This document shows, in pieces, positions 38,189-47,674 of a stretch of 64,000 bases of DNA (position 1 is its first letter; the number at the start of each line of letters is the position of its first letter). The position numbers and the translations under genes are program-made. The notes under the pieces are model-generated. The model was not told where the DNA came from, searched no databases, and worked only from the letters and a program-made list of their open reading frames with translations. Location: contig NZ_JAOZVR010000117.1 of NCBI RefSeq assembly GCF_025869515.1, positions 56,914-120,913 of the forward strand, written 5' to 3'. The DNA is from Ferrovibrio sp. GTDB lineage: Bacteria > Pseudomonadota > Alphaproteobacteria > Ferrovibrionales > Ferrovibrionaceae.

Positions 38189-39001
38189 ATGAGCGATAGA
38201 AAATCCGCCCACGACAAATCAGCGCTGCGGCCCTCCAGCACTGTGCTGATGGTACGCGACGGCGCCGACGGCCTCGAAGTCTTCATGGTCAAGCGCAATC
38301 ACGCGATCGATTTCGCGTCCGGCGCCATGGTGTTCCCCGGCGGCAAGCTGGCCGAGGGCGACAGTGATCCGGTGCTGATGGGTCGCCATGCCCGGCCGGG
38401 CAGTTTCGATCCTGCGCTGACGCCCTTTGCCTTTGGCGCGATCCGCGAGGCCTTCGAGGAATCCGGTTTGCTGCTGGCCCGGGCCAAGGGCGATAGTGCC
38501 CTGCTGCCGGCATCCCGTGTCGAAGCACTCGGCCACTGGCGCGAGCCGCTCAACCGTGGCGACAAGACGTTGCGCGACATGGCGGAAGCCGAAGGCCTCG
38601 ATTACGCGCTCGATACCCTGATCCCGTTCGCGCACTGGATCACCCCGGAAGTGATGCCCAAACGCTTCGATACCTGGTTCTTCCTCGCACCCGCGCCGGC
38701 GGACCAGATCGGTGTGCATGACGGCTCGGAATCGGTCGAATCCGAATGGGTCGGGGCGCAGGCCGCGCTGGACGACTGGGAAGCCAAAACCCGCACCATC
38801 GTGTTCGCCACCCGCATGCAGCTGGTGAAGCTGGCCCGCGCCAGCAGCATGGCCGAAGCAATTGCGATCACCCAGCAGGACACCATCGTCGACGTAATGC
38901 CGGTACTCGACAAAGAATCCTTCGCCGAGCCGCATCTGCGCATTCCAGCAGCGGCCGGCTATGGCGTCACCGAGGTGCCGCTCAGCCGGGTCGGGATGTA
39001 A
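38189..39001 (+). CDS. Nudix hydrolase (NUDT7/NUDT19-like)
   Basis: A 270-residue Nudix protein. MVFPGGKLAEGD precedes a long insert before the helix of the Nudix box, FGAIREAFEESGLLLA, near residues 81-96. The late placement of the REAFEE helix fits the NUDT7/8/19 type, which hydrolyse CoA derivatives; this is inference. ATG 38189 follows GGGGAAA and starts a protein whose first conserved strand is SSTVLMVRDG. It converges on htpG with a 5-bp gap between the stops. Confidence 0.9.
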   Translation: MSDRKSAHDKSALRPSSTVLMVRDGADGLEVFMVKRNHAIDFASGAMVFPGGKLAEGDSDPVLMGRHARPGSFDPALTPFAFGAIREAFEESGLLLARAKGDSALLPASRVEALGHWREPLNRGDKTLRDMAEAEGLDYALDTLIPFAHWITPEVMPKRFDTWFFLAPAPADQIGVHDGSESVESEWVGAQAALDDWEAKTRTIVFATRMQLVKLARASSMAEAIAITQQDTIVDVMPVLDKESFAEPHLRIPAAAGYGVTEVPLSRVGM

Positions 39002-39006
39002 CAGCG

Positions 39007-40866
39007 CTACAGCGCCTTTTCCATCAACCGGGCCAGCCGCTGGGCAAACAGCAGCGGATCGGCAGGCGCCTCGCCTTCCACCAGGCGGGCTTGGTCCAGC
39101 AACAGCTGTGCCGCATCCGCCAGCGCATCGACTGCACCCGGCTGCTGGGCGCGGGCCGCCAGCGCCCTGATCAGCGGATGGGTCGTATTGATTTCCAGGA
39201 TTCGCGCACTGACGGCGTCAAGCTTCTGGTGCTGGCGCAGCAAGCGTTCCAGATGCAGGTCGATATCCCCTTCGGCGGCACTCAGGCAGACCGCGCTGTC
39301 GGTCAGGCGCTTGGATTCCCGCACATCCTTCACCGCCTCGCCCAGAATCTGCTTCAGGGCGGCGATCAGCGTGCCGATGGCGGCTTCGCTGGGCTTATCT
39401 TCCGGTGCCTTTTCGTCGGCGGATGCGGCAATGGCGTCGAGATCAGCGCCGGCGCGGCTGGCCGATTTCACCGGCTTGCCGGCATAGTCGCGCACCACCG
39501 ACAGCCAGAAATCATCGACCGGATCGGTCAGCAACAGCACCTCGACGCCCTTGGCACGGAAGCCCTCAAGCTGCGGGCTGCGCTTGAGCTGCTCCAGCTG
39601 GTCGCCATTGATCACGTAGATGGCGCTCTGGCCGTCCTTCATGGCCGCGATGTAATCATCCAGCGAGACCCAGCCATCGCGCTGCGACGAACGAAAGCGC
39701 GCCAGTTTGAGGATGACTTCACGATGCTCGGGGTCTTCGTAGAGGCCTTCCTTCAGTACCGCGCCGAAGCTTTCCCAGAATGCGTTATAGGCTTCGGCGT
39801 CCTTGCCGGCCTTCTTTTCCAGTTCGCCCAGCACGCGACGAATGATGGCCTGTTTGATCCGCGCCAGAACCGGATTGTGCTGCAGCATCTCGCGGCTGAC
39901 ATTCAGCGGCAGATCTGCAGAATCGACCACGCCGCGCAGGAAACGCAGCCAGGCCGGCACCAGTTCGTCGCAACGGTCGGTGATGAAGACGCGGCGCACA
40001 TAGAGCCTGAGCATGGCCTTGCGCGCCGGATCGAACAGGTCATGCGGTCGTGAGGAGGGAATGAAGAGCAGCAGGGTATAATCCAGCTTGCCTTCGGCCC
40101 GGGTATGCAGTGTCAGCCAGGGATCATCGAAGGCATGCGACACATGATGGTAGAAATTCTGGTACTGGTCTTTGGTGATTTCGCTTTTCTGGCGCGCCCA
40201 GAGCGCACTGGCACTGTTGAGCGTCTCACTTTTGCCCTCGGCCTCCAGCACGACCGGCAGGGCAATATGGTCGGAGTAGGTCTTGACGATATGGCTCAGC
40301 CGCGCCGGTTCGAAGAACTCATCCTCGCCCTCGCGCAGGTGCAGCACGATCGCAGTACCGCGGCCGGACTTCTCGGCCTCGCCGATGGTGAACTGACCCG
40401 AGCCGTCGGAGGTCCAGCGCCAGGCCTGGGTTTCGCCGGCCTTGCGCGAGATGACCTCGACGTTAGATGCCACCATGAAAGCGGAATAGAAACCGACACC
40501 GAACTGGCCGATCAGCGCCATATCCTTGGCGGCATCGCCAGACAGTTTTGCGGCGAATTCGCCGGTGCCCGAGCGTGCGATGGTGCCTAGATTCGATACC
40601 AGCTCGTCGCGACTCATGCCGATACCGTTATCGGCGATGGTGAGCGTGCGCGCGGCCTTGTCAGGGGTGAGCGTGACCTTGAGTTCAGTGTCGCCAGCCC
40701 ACAAATCGGCCTCGGTCTGCGCAGCAAAGCGCAGTTTGTCGCAGGCATCCGAAGCATTCGAGATCAGCTCGCGAAGGAAAATCTCCTTCTGGCTGTATAG
40801 AGCATGGGTAACGATATGCAGCAGCCGGGTCACGTCCGACTGAAATTGCATGGTCTGGTCAGTCAT
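39007..40866 (-). CDS. htpG: Molecular chaperone HtpG (bacterial Hsp90)
   Basis: ATP-dependent chaperone of 619 residues. The GHKL ATPase domain begins LLHIVTHALYSQKEIFLRELISNASDA and contains IADNGIGMSRDEL and GQFGVGFYSAFMV. The middle domain has VRRVFITD and LPLNVSREMLQ, both hallmarks. The gene lies 26 bp downstream of the DUF4340 gene on the same strand and may be read through from the Gld-like ABC operon; its own heat-shock promoter was not identified. Confidence 0.97.
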   Translation of the reverse strand: MTDQTMQFQSDVTRLLHIVTHALYSQKEIFLRELISNASDACDKLRFAAQTEADLWAGDTELKVTLTPDKAARTLTIADNGIGMSRDELVSNLGTIARSGTGEFAAKLSGDAAKDMALIGQFGVGFYSAFMVASNVEVISRKAGETQAWRWTSDGSGQFTIGEAEKSGRGTAIVLHLREGEDEFFEPARLSHIVKTYSDHIALPVVLEAEGKSETLNSASALWARQKSEITKDQYQNFYHHVSHAFDDPWLTLHTRAEGKLDYTLLLFIPSSRPHDLFDPARKAMLRLYVRRVFITDRCDELVPAWLRFLRGVVDSADLPLNVSREMLQHNPVLARIKQAIIRRVLGELEKKAGKDAEAYNAFWESFGAVLKEGLYEDPEHREVILKLARFRSSQRDGWVSLDDYIAAMKDGQSAIYVINGDQLEQLKRSPQLEGFRAKGVEVLLLTDPVDDFWLSVVRDYAGKPVKSASRAGADLDAIAASADEKAPEDKPSEAAIGTLIAALKQILGEAVKDVRESKRLTDSAVCLSAAEGDIDLHLERLLRQHQKLDAVSARILEINTTHPLIRALAARAQQPGAVDALADAAQLLLDQARLVEGEAPADPLLFAQRLARLMEKAL

Positions 40867-40892
40867 GGCGGCACCTCCAAACGTGAGGTCAA

Positions 40893-42044
40893 TCAGCCCT
40901 TCCTGGGCTCGTCTTTCTTTTCCGGCTCGATCAGGTCTTTCAGCCGGCGGGTCAGGTCGCGTGCGGCATAATCGTTGACCAGATAGGCCCAGCCATCGAT
41001 GCGGGCCATCGCTTCCTTCACCTGCTTTTCAGCCTCTTCCGGCTTCAGCAGGTCCCTGGCAGCATCCGGTTTGACCAGCGCCGGGTCGAAGCTGGCCGAA
41101 ATGGTGAGCCAGAATTTCTTGTCGTGATCGGCGGCCGGAATCGTGCGCACCACCGCCTTCACGCCATCCAGAGTGACGATCTCGGTCACCGTCGCCCGGG
41201 CAAAGTCATGCTCGGCCGCCTTGGCGACATCCTCGAAACCCAGATAGGCCAGACCACCAGCCACGGCATTCACATCGAAGGGCGAACCGATCTTCATGCC
41301 TTTGGGCATCTCGGACGGCACGAAATCGACCGGCGCCCCATCGGCCTTCTCAGGTCCGCGCACGACCCGCAGCACTTCGCCATCCGGATGTTTTACCGTG
41401 GCATGGGCGACGCGGGTCTTGTCGATCTTGATCAGGTCCTTGACCAGCCACTGCACCGGATCGGCCGGCAGTTCGAGCGTGCCCTGAGCCAGCCAGGCGC
41501 GCGCCTCGTCGGGTTTGCGCACCTGCAGCTGACCGGGCTTGCCACCCGCGGGATAGCTGCGGGTCTTGCCGATAATGACGGCGGCAATCGCCTTGGCATC
41601 CTTGTCGGCCAGACGGACCAAGATCGGGCCAGGGTCGGATTTAGCCGCATCGTCGACCGGCTGGTACTGATCCGGCTCGGACACCTGCAGCAGATTGTAA
41701 TGCGCGGGTTTGTCGCTGCGCGGCTCGATGGTCTCCAGGCCGGCAATGCCCAGCACATTCTTGCGCACCAGATCGGCGCGCACCGGATAATCCTGCCGGC
41801 TCGGCATGGTCCAGTGATCGGCCGTGGCGCCGCGCTCGATGCGGAACATCGTTTTGGCAGTGGAAATCTCCAGTCCCATAACGTCGTTCACCTTGGCGGT
41901 CAGGCCCGGGAACAGCGGCTTCGGCGTGAAATCGGCCTGCGCGGCCTGGTCGCGGGACACCGCGACCCACCAGCCGGCACCGCCGAGGATCACGGCAGCC
42001 GCCACGAGGACTGCCCAGCTCTTGTTACGCATCTTCATGGCCAT
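40893..42044 (-). CDS. DUF4340 family membrane-anchored protein
   Basis: A 383-residue protein with one N-terminal membrane helix (AVLVAAAVILGGAGWWVAV) and a large periplasmic part containing two DUF4340 repeats, for example around LTAKVNDVMGLEISTAKTMFRIERG and WTMPSRQDYPVRADLVRKNVLG. DUF4340 proteins regularly follow GldG-like ABC genes, as here (16 bp downstream). Function unknown; presumably an extracytoplasmic partner of the transporter. Confidence 0.85.
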   Translation of the reverse strand: MAMKMRNKSWAVLVAAAVILGGAGWWVAVSRDQAAQADFTPKPLFPGLTAKVNDVMGLEISTAKTMFRIERGATADHWTMPSRQDYPVRADLVRKNVLGIAGLETIEPRSDKPAHYNLLQVSEPDQYQPVDDAAKSDPGPILVRLADKDAKAIAAVIIGKTRSYPAGGKPGQLQVRKPDEARAWLAQGTLELPADPVQWLVKDLIKIDKTRVAHATVKHPDGEVLRVVRGPEKADGAPVDFVPSEMPKGMKIGSPFDVNAVAGGLAYLGFEDVAKAAEHDFARATVTEIVTLDGVKAVVRTIPAADHDKKFWLTISASFDPALVKPDAARDLLKPEEAEKQVKEAMARIDGWAYLVNDYAARDLTRRLKDLIEPEKKDEPRKG

Positions 42045-42060
42045 ACTCCGACGATAAGCT

Positions 42061-43992
42061 TCAGCCTTCGATGGCGCGGCGGATGCGGCGGCGGCGCCAC
42101 ACGATCGCCAGTCCCACCGCCACCAGGGCGGCGAGCAGCGGCATCAGGCCGATATTGATGAACTTGACGAAAAATTGCAGGCTTTCGATATCGCGATTCA
42201 GCTCGCGCTGCACGCCGCGCAGTTCACGCCGGGTCGACAGCAGGTCGTCGCGGAAGGTGGTGATCGCCGCCTCCTGTTCCGCGCTGAGCAGGGCGTTCGA
42301 CTGATCCTGTGCTTTGCTCTGCAGGTCGGCGAGCTGCTTCTGCGTGGTCTCCAGCTTCTGCTCCAGCGCACGCTGGCGGGCCAGGAACTGCTGCTCGGCC
42401 ACGCGGCGCATATTGTCGATCATTTCGAAGGGCCGCTGCGACCGGCCACGGCTGCGCAGGCCGATCAGGTCACCCGAGCCCGACATATTGTCGATGGCAT
42501 TGACCAGCAGGTCGGCATTGGCTGCAATCGGCACATACATGCTCTGGCCCATCATCTGCTGCGTGCGGACCCAGAAACGGTCGTCCAGCAGATCGGCATC
42601 GGCCACCAGCAGCACGTTGATCGGCTTGGCGCTCTCGGTCACCTGCGCTGCAGCCGGCCTGGCATCGGCCGGCTTGTCGCCGTCCTTCTTTTCCACAGCC
42701 GGCGCACCGCCAGGGAAGGCTGTCTTGGCCGGGCCGCTGATCCGGGCGGCCAGCACATAGGTCTCGCCGGTGGCCTTGAACTTCTCGGCCAGCACCTGCG
42801 GGTTGGGATCGCCCTGCAGATCGGCAACATCCATCAGCATCGCCTGCTTCGACGAGGTGATCAGCGGGGTCAATGTAGTGGTGCCGCCCTCTAACTTGCG
42901 AATCGAGCCCATCGAAGCCGTGTTGATCTGCGTCAGCTCCGCGGTCACCACGTCGTCCTGGCTGAGCCGCTCGCCCGGAATCGCCAGCCACGGGATATAA
43001 TCGGCCACCGCGGCGGCGCCGGAACGACCGGTCTGCACGCGCTGCGCCATGCTGAGGTCGGCGACGAACTTGCCCGGCGCGATCTCGATGCCCCAGGCCT
43101 TGAACAACTCGGGCAGCAGCGAGGACTGGTCGCCGCCAGGCATCGGCTGGCCGGTCATCGGATTGGGCATCGCCGCCATGGTTTCCGAATAGGGATCGGC
43201 AAAGACGATCAGCCGGCCACCCTTCAGCACATACTGGTCGATGGCATACTGCAGCTGCGGGCTGAGGTCCTTGGGATGCGCCAGGATCAGCGTCGAGATC
43301 TTGTCGTCGATCTCTTCCGGCTTGGAGGCATCCAGCATCTTGACCTGGAAGAACTGCTTGATCTGGTCGAGGATCAGATAGGGCTGGGCCTGGCCGCGCA
43401 TCGCCGCCATCATACCGCCCGGACCGTATTCCAGCGGCAGGGCGCCAAGGATGCCGACCGTCGGTTTGGCCGGATTGCTCAGCGCGTAGACCAGCTTGGT
43501 CAGATCGTATTCGAGGAACTGTTCCTTCTCGGCCTGGAAGAAGGGGATCGTCTGCTGCTGGTCCAGCGCATTGCTGCCGACCAGGCCGAAATAGAGCGAC
43601 CCGCCGGGCAGCTGGGCGCCCTGCAGGCCGGCCTGCACGGCACGATCCTCGGCTTCGGTGAACGGCTCGGGATCGATCACTTCCAGGCGGATTTTGCCGC
43701 CGGCCAGCGCGGCATAGCGCTCCAGCAGCTCGCGCACGCGCGTGCCATATTGTTTCAGCTGCGGCGCGTTGCTCGCCAGCTTGTCGGAGAAGAAGAAGCG
43801 CAGCGTGATCGGCTCGGGGATCGCCTTCAGCACATTGCGGGTGCCCTCGGACAGCGTATAGAGCCGCGCCTCGGTCAGATCGATGCGGGTATCGCGCAGG
43901 CCGTTATTGACCAGGACATTGAGGCCGAGGAAGACGGCGAAGGCGGCGATCAGGCCGGTGCCGGTGAGAAGGGCTTTGCTGCCGGTTTTCAT
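42061..43992 (-). CDS. GldG-like ABC transporter auxiliary protein
   Basis: A 643-residue membrane protein with one helix near each end (GTGLIAAFAVFLGLNVLV and INIGLMPLLAALVAVGLAIVW). The periplasmic part has the GldG/ABC-type_uncharacterised pattern: IDLTEARLYTLSEGTRNVL, a long domain with LPLEYGPGGM and LILAHPKDLSPQLQYAIDQYVLKGG, and a coiled coil (about 545-610). The start MKTGSK at 43992 is chosen because the membrane helix follows; the longer frame runs back into the permease gene. Such proteins are needed for gliding in Bacteroidota, but here the role is unknown. Confidence 0.88.
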   Translation of the reverse strand: MKTGSKALLTGTGLIAAFAVFLGLNVLVNNGLRDTRIDLTEARLYTLSEGTRNVLKAIPEPITLRFFFSDKLASNAPQLKQYGTRVRELLERYAALAGGKIRLEVIDPEPFTEAEDRAVQAGLQGAQLPGGSLYFGLVGSNALDQQQTIPFFQAEKEQFLEYDLTKLVYALSNPAKPTVGILGALPLEYGPGGMMAAMRGQAQPYLILDQIKQFFQVKMLDASKPEEIDDKISTLILAHPKDLSPQLQYAIDQYVLKGGRLIVFADPYSETMAAMPNPMTGQPMPGGDQSSLLPELFKAWGIEIAPGKFVADLSMAQRVQTGRSGAAAVADYIPWLAIPGERLSQDDVVTAELTQINTASMGSIRKLEGGTTTLTPLITSSKQAMLMDVADLQGDPNPQVLAEKFKATGETYVLAARISGPAKTAFPGGAPAVEKKDGDKPADARPAAAQVTESAKPINVLLVADADLLDDRFWVRTQQMMGQSMYVPIAANADLLVNAIDNMSGSGDLIGLRSRGRSQRPFEMIDNMRRVAEQQFLARQRALEQKLETTQKQLADLQSKAQDQSNALLSAEQEAAITTFRDDLLSTRRELRGVQRELNRDIESLQFFVKFINIGLMPLLAALVAVGLAIVWRRRRIRRAIEG

Positions 43993-43997
43993 GTGAC

Positions 43998-44732
43998 TTA
44001 GCCCGCCTTCTTGAAATCGACGACGACGGCATTGGCATAAAGCCAGACCGCGATAAGCGAGAGGAAGAACACAAGGTCGCGCAGGTCGATCACGCCTTCG
44101 GTAATCGCATTGAAATGCGACAGGAAGCTGAACGAAGCGATGGTGTCGACGATCAGCGGCGGCGCCCAGCCCTGGAAGAAGCCCAGCACCATTGGCGCGC
44201 CGGAAACCGTGAAGATGAAGCAGACCAGCACGCCGACCACGAAGGCGATCACCTGGTTCTTGGTCACGGCTGACAGGCAACTGCCGATCGCCAGGTATCC
44301 GCCGGCCATCAGCAGGCTGCCGATATAGCCGGCGAGAATTACGCCGTTATCGGGGTTGCCGAGCCAGTTGACGGTGAGCCAGAGCGGGAAGGTCAGCGCC
44401 AGGGCAATGCCGGTGAAAGCCCAGGCGGCGAGGAACTTGCCCAGCACGGCAGCCCAGAGCGGGATCGGCAGGGTAAGCAGCAGCTCGATGGTGCCGGACT
44501 TGCGCTCCTCTGCCCACAGCCGCATGGCGATGGCGGGCAGGAAAAAGAGATAGAGCCAGGGATGGAACAGGAAGAAGGCCTTCAGGTCGGCCTGACCACG
44601 TTCGAAGAACTGACCGAGATAGAAGGTGAAAATCCCCGCGGTAAACAGGAATACCACGATGAAGACATAGGCAACCGGGGTGGAGAAATAACCGCTGAGT
44701 TCACGGCGGAGAACGGCAAGCATCGATTTCAT
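43998..44732 (-). CDS. ABC-2 family permease (GldF-like)
   Basis: An inner-membrane permease of about 244 residues with six helices. The start MKSMLAVLRRELSGYFSTPVAYVF and MRLWAEERKSGTIELLLTLPI are typical of GldF-type ABC-2 permeases. ATG 44732 gives MKSMLAVL; MTTMKS at 44741 is a nearby alternative. It lies between the ATPase and the GldG-like gene, each junction only a few bases long, so all four genes form one operon. Confidence 0.91.
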   Translation of the reverse strand: MKSMLAVLRRELSGYFSTPVAYVFIVVFLFTAGIFTFYLGQFFERGQADLKAFFLFHPWLYLFFLPAIAMRLWAEERKSGTIELLLTLPIPLWAAVLGKFLAAWAFTGIALALTFPLWLTVNWLGNPDNGVILAGYIGSLLMAGGYLAIGSCLSAVTKNQVIAFVVGVLVCFIFTVSGAPMVLGFFQGWAPPLIVDTIASFSFLSHFNAITEGVIDLRDLVFFLSLIAVWLYANAVVVDFKKAG

Positions 44733-44747
44733 GGTCGTCAATCCTGA

Positions 44748-45488
44748 TCAGGCGGCGCGCGCTTGCGTAATCTGGCGGAAGGCGGCATCGAGTTTGCCGG
44801 GGCCGGCGAGAACTTCGCCGATGCGCCAGCCAGCTGCGCCCTCGGGGCGGCCTTCGGCGAGGATGCGCCCGCGGGCGATGATGATGGCGCGGCTGCACAC
44901 CGCCTCCACCTCTTCAAGAATATGGGTCGAGATGATGATGGCCTTGTCGCGCGACATCGCCTGGATCAGGCCGCGCACTTCATGCTTCTGGTTCGGATCG
45001 AGGCCATCGGTCGGCTCGTCGAGCACCAGCACCGGCGGATCGTGCAGAATCGCCTGGGCGAGGCCGACACGGCGCTTGTAGCCCTTGGACAGCGTGTCGA
45101 TCGGCTGGTCCAGGACATCCTTGATGTTGACCTGGTCGATCACCTTGTCCAGCCGCCACTCGCGATCCTTGCCTGCCAGTTCGCGCACATCGGCGACGAA
45201 ATCGAGGAAGCCGCGCGCCGTCATGTCGGCATAGGTCGGCGCCCCTTCCGGCAGGTAGCCGATGGCACGGCGTGCCGCCAGCGGTTCGGCCTCGACGTCA
45301 TGGCCACAGACCGAAATGCTGCCCGAGGTCGGGTTGAGGAACCCGCAGAGCATTTTCATGGTGGTGGATTTTCCGGCACCGTTGGGACCGAGGAAGCCGA
45401 GCACTTCGCCCCTGGCAACAGTGAAACTGATGTTGTCGACGGCTGTGAAGGGTCCGAACTGCTTGACCAGATTTTTGATGTCGATCAT
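44748..45488 (-). CDS. ABC transporter ATP-binding protein (GldA-like)
   Basis: The ATPase of the Gld-like ABC system, 246 residues. Walker A GPNGAGKSTT near residue 38, signature LSKGYKRRV near residue 133, Walker B VLVLDEPTDGLDPNQK and H-loop IISTHILEEVEAV are present. The signature is SKGYKRR, as usual in GldA/CcmA-like ATPases. It is the first gene of the four-gene operon followed by htpG. A GGGGACG Shine-Dalgarno sequence lies before a run of A residues and the ATG. Confidence 0.94.
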   Translation of the reverse strand: MIDIKNLVKQFGPFTAVDNISFTVARGEVLGFLGPNGAGKSTTMKMLCGFLNPTSGSISVCGHDVEAEPLAARRAIGYLPEGAPTYADMTARGFLDFVADVRELAGKDREWRLDKVIDQVNIKDVLDQPIDTLSKGYKRRVGLAQAILHDPPVLVLDEPTDGLDPNQKHEVRGLIQAMSRDKAIIISTHILEEVEAVCSRAIIIARGRILAEGRPEGAAGWRIGEVLAGPGKLDAAFRQITQARAA

Positions 45489-45661
45489 CGTTTTTTTGCG
45501 TCCCCTGCCTGGCGCGCGGGCGGCTCCGCCGCTCGGCGACCGCTAGATAAGGGTGTCCCCGGTCATGGTTCAAGTCCCCGGCCAAGATTTGCGGCAACCG
45601 GCCGCGCTTTCGGCCGCCCTGCCGGTTGCGCTGACCGCAGGCAACCCGCCATATTTTCGCC

Positions 45662-45889
45662 ATGATTGACGCTCCGAGCCTTGGTCTTTCCGACCTCGAT
45701 ACTGCCGATCCGGCCTCGCCCTGCACCAAGGTCTGCAGCATCGACCGGCAGACCGGCTGGTGCCGCGGCTGCTATCGCACCGGCGAGGAGATCGGCGCCT
45801 GGCCCGCCATGAGTCCGGAAGCCAGGCACGCCCTGCTGGCCCGGCTGCCGGAGCGACGGCGGGCCGTTGCGGGGGCGTCGCGGGAATGA
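45662..45889 (+). CDS. DUF1289 family protein
   Basis: A 75-residue protein with the DUF1289 cysteine pattern SPCTKVCSIDRQTGWCRGCYRTGEEIGAW: four cysteines that could bind iron-sulfur or zinc. Function unknown. Its TGA overlaps the ATG of the peptide permease gene (ATGA at 45886-45889), so the two are coupled although they are not obviously related. Divergent from the Gld-like ABC operon. Confidence 0.9.
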   Translation: MIDAPSLGLSDLDTADPASPCTKVCSIDRQTGWCRGCYRTGEEIGAWPAMSPEARHALLARLPERRRAVAGASRE

Positions 45890-46836
45890 CCACCTTTCTG
45901 CTCAAACGTCTGGCCACCCTGATCGCCACCCTGCTGGCGACGTCGGTGATCGTGTTCCTGGTGCTGGAGATTCTGCCCGGCGATCCGGCCCTGCTGGTGC
46001 TCGGCATCGATGCCACCGACGAGCAGCTTGCCGTCTTTCGCCATGAATATGGCCTCGACCGACCGATCCTCGACCGGTACCTGCTATGGATCGGCAATCT
46101 GCTGACGGGCGATTTCGGCATCTCCTATGCTTATAAAACGCCGGTCTGGCCGCTGATCGCCGAGCGTCTGCTGCTGACCTATCCGCTGGCCGCCAGCGCC
46201 ATGCTGCTGACCGTGGTGCTGGCGCTCGGGCTCGGCGTCTATGCCGCTGCCCAGCACAACAAGCCGGGCGACCTCATCATCATGGCCATCAGCCAGCTCG
46301 GGATTTCACTGCCGAATTTCTGGTTCGGCCTGCTGCTCATCCTGTTTTTCGCCGTCAATCTCGGCTGGTTCACCGCTGGCGGCTTCCCCGGCTGGGGTGA
46401 CGGCGCGCTGGCCGCCGCGAAAAGCTTAATCCTGCCCAGTCTCTCGCTGGCCGCCGTGCAGGCCGCGATCCTCACCCGCATCACCCGCTCATCCGTACTG
46501 GAGGTGCTGCGCGAGGATTTCGTGCGCACCGCCCGGGCCAAGGGATTGAGTCGCCAGTCCGTGTTGTGGCGCCATGTGCTGCGCAACGCGTTCATTCCGG
46601 TAATAACCGTGATCGGGCTGCAGTTTGGCAACCTGCTGACCGGTACCATCGTGGTGGAGCAGGTCTTCGCCCTGCCCGGCCTCGGGCGCCTGATCTTCCA
46701 GGCGATCAGCAACCGCGACATCGAGGTGGTCAAGGCTGCCGTCGTGCTCCTGGCCTTCACGGTGGTGGTGGTGAACTTCATCGTCGATGTGCTCTACGCG
46801 GTGATCGATCCGCGACTGAAGGCGCATGATGTCTAG
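45886..46836 (+). CDS. Peptide/nickel-type ABC transporter permease (DppB family)
   Basis: Inner-membrane permease of 316 residues with six helices. The start LLKRLATLIATLLATSVIVFLVLEILPGDPA is typical of DppB/OppB proteins and the EAA loop is seen around LRITRSSVLEVLREDFVRTARAKGLS with HVLRNAFIPVITVIG. ATG 45886 overlaps the DUF1289 stop. It forms the membrane channel with the next gene; substrates of this class are oligopeptides, nickel or opines, and cannot be fixed here. Confidence 0.93.
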   Translation: MTTFLLKRLATLIATLLATSVIVFLVLEILPGDPALLVLGIDATDEQLAVFRHEYGLDRPILDRYLLWIGNLLTGDFGISYAYKTPVWPLIAERLLLTYPLAASAMLLTVVLALGLGVYAAAQHNKPGDLIIMAISQLGISLPNFWFGLLLILFFAVNLGWFTAGGFPGWGDGALAAAKSLILPSLSLAAVQAAILTRITRSSVLEVLREDFVRTARAKGLSRQSVLWRHVLRNAFIPVITVIGLQFGNLLTGTIVVEQVFALPGLGRLIFQAISNRDIEVVKAAVVLLAFTVVVVNFIVDVLYAVIDPRLKAHDV

Positions 46837-47665
46837 TTTTCTGAGACGTGCGCTCCGCCACCGCAGTTTCGTGGTCGGCGCGGCCCTGACTGCCTTCGTG
46901 CTGGGCATGGCATTGCTGTCGCTGGTCTGGACGCCGTATTCGCCGACCGCCATCAATATCCGCCGCCGTATGGCCATGCCCTCGGCCGATTACTGGCTCG
47001 GCACCGATTCCTTTGGCCGCGACGTGCTGTCGCTGATTCTGGCCGGCGCGCAGAATTCGCTGACCGTCGGGGTTCTGGCGGTCGGTGGCGGTCTGGTGCT
47101 GGGCAGCGCGCTCGGCCTGCTGGCGGCCGCCAGGCGCGGCTGGATCGAGGAACTGGTGATGCGCTTTGCCGACTTTACCTTCGCCTTTCCCGCGATCCTC
47201 TCGGCTATCATGCTGGCTGCCATTTTCGGCCCCAGCACAATGAATTCCATCGTCGCCATCGCGATCTTCAATATCCCGGTCTTCGCCCGCGTGGTGCGCG
47301 GCTCGGCCAACGCGATCTGGGCACGCGACTACATCCTGGCGGCCCGCAGTGCCGGCAAGGGCAGCTTCCGGATCACCATCGAGCATGTGCTGCCCAATAT
47401 CCTGGCGGTGATCGTGGTGCAGGCGACCATCCAGTTTGCCCTGGCGATCCTGGCCGAAGCGGCGCTGTCCTATCTCGGCCTTGGCACGCAGCCGCCGACG
47501 CCGAGCTGGGGCCGCATGCTGAACGAGGCCCAGGCCATGGTCTTCCGCGCCCCCTTCCTCGCCGTCTTCCCCGGCTTCGCCATCGCGATCTCGGTACTCG
47601 GCCTCAATCTGCTGGGTGACGGCCTGCGCGATCTGACCGATCCGCGCCTGTCGCGGCAGCGCTGA
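46826..47665 (+). CDS. Peptide/nickel-type ABC transporter permease (DppC family)
   Basis: Second permease subunit, 279 residues, six helices. It shows ADYWLGTDSFGRDVLSLILAGAQNSLTVG, the DppC/OppC hallmark, and the EAA loop WARDYILAARSAGKGSFRITIEHVLPN. It overlaps the dppB-like gene by 11 bp. ATG 46826 and ATG 46829 are adjacent alternatives. Confidence 0.94.
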   Translation: MMSSFLRRALRHRSFVVGAALTAFVLGMALLSLVWTPYSPTAINIRRRMAMPSADYWLGTDSFGRDVLSLILAGAQNSLTVGVLAVGGGLVLGSALGLLAAARRGWIEELVMRFADFTFAFPAILSAIMLAAIFGPSTMNSIVAIAIFNIPVFARVVRGSANAIWARDYILAARSAGKGSFRITIEHVLPNILAVIVVQATIQFALAILAEAALSYLGLGTQPPTPSWGRMLNEAQAMVFRAPFLAVFPGFAIAISVLGLNLLGDGLRDLTDPRLSRQR

Positions 47666-47674
47666 GCAACCCCG

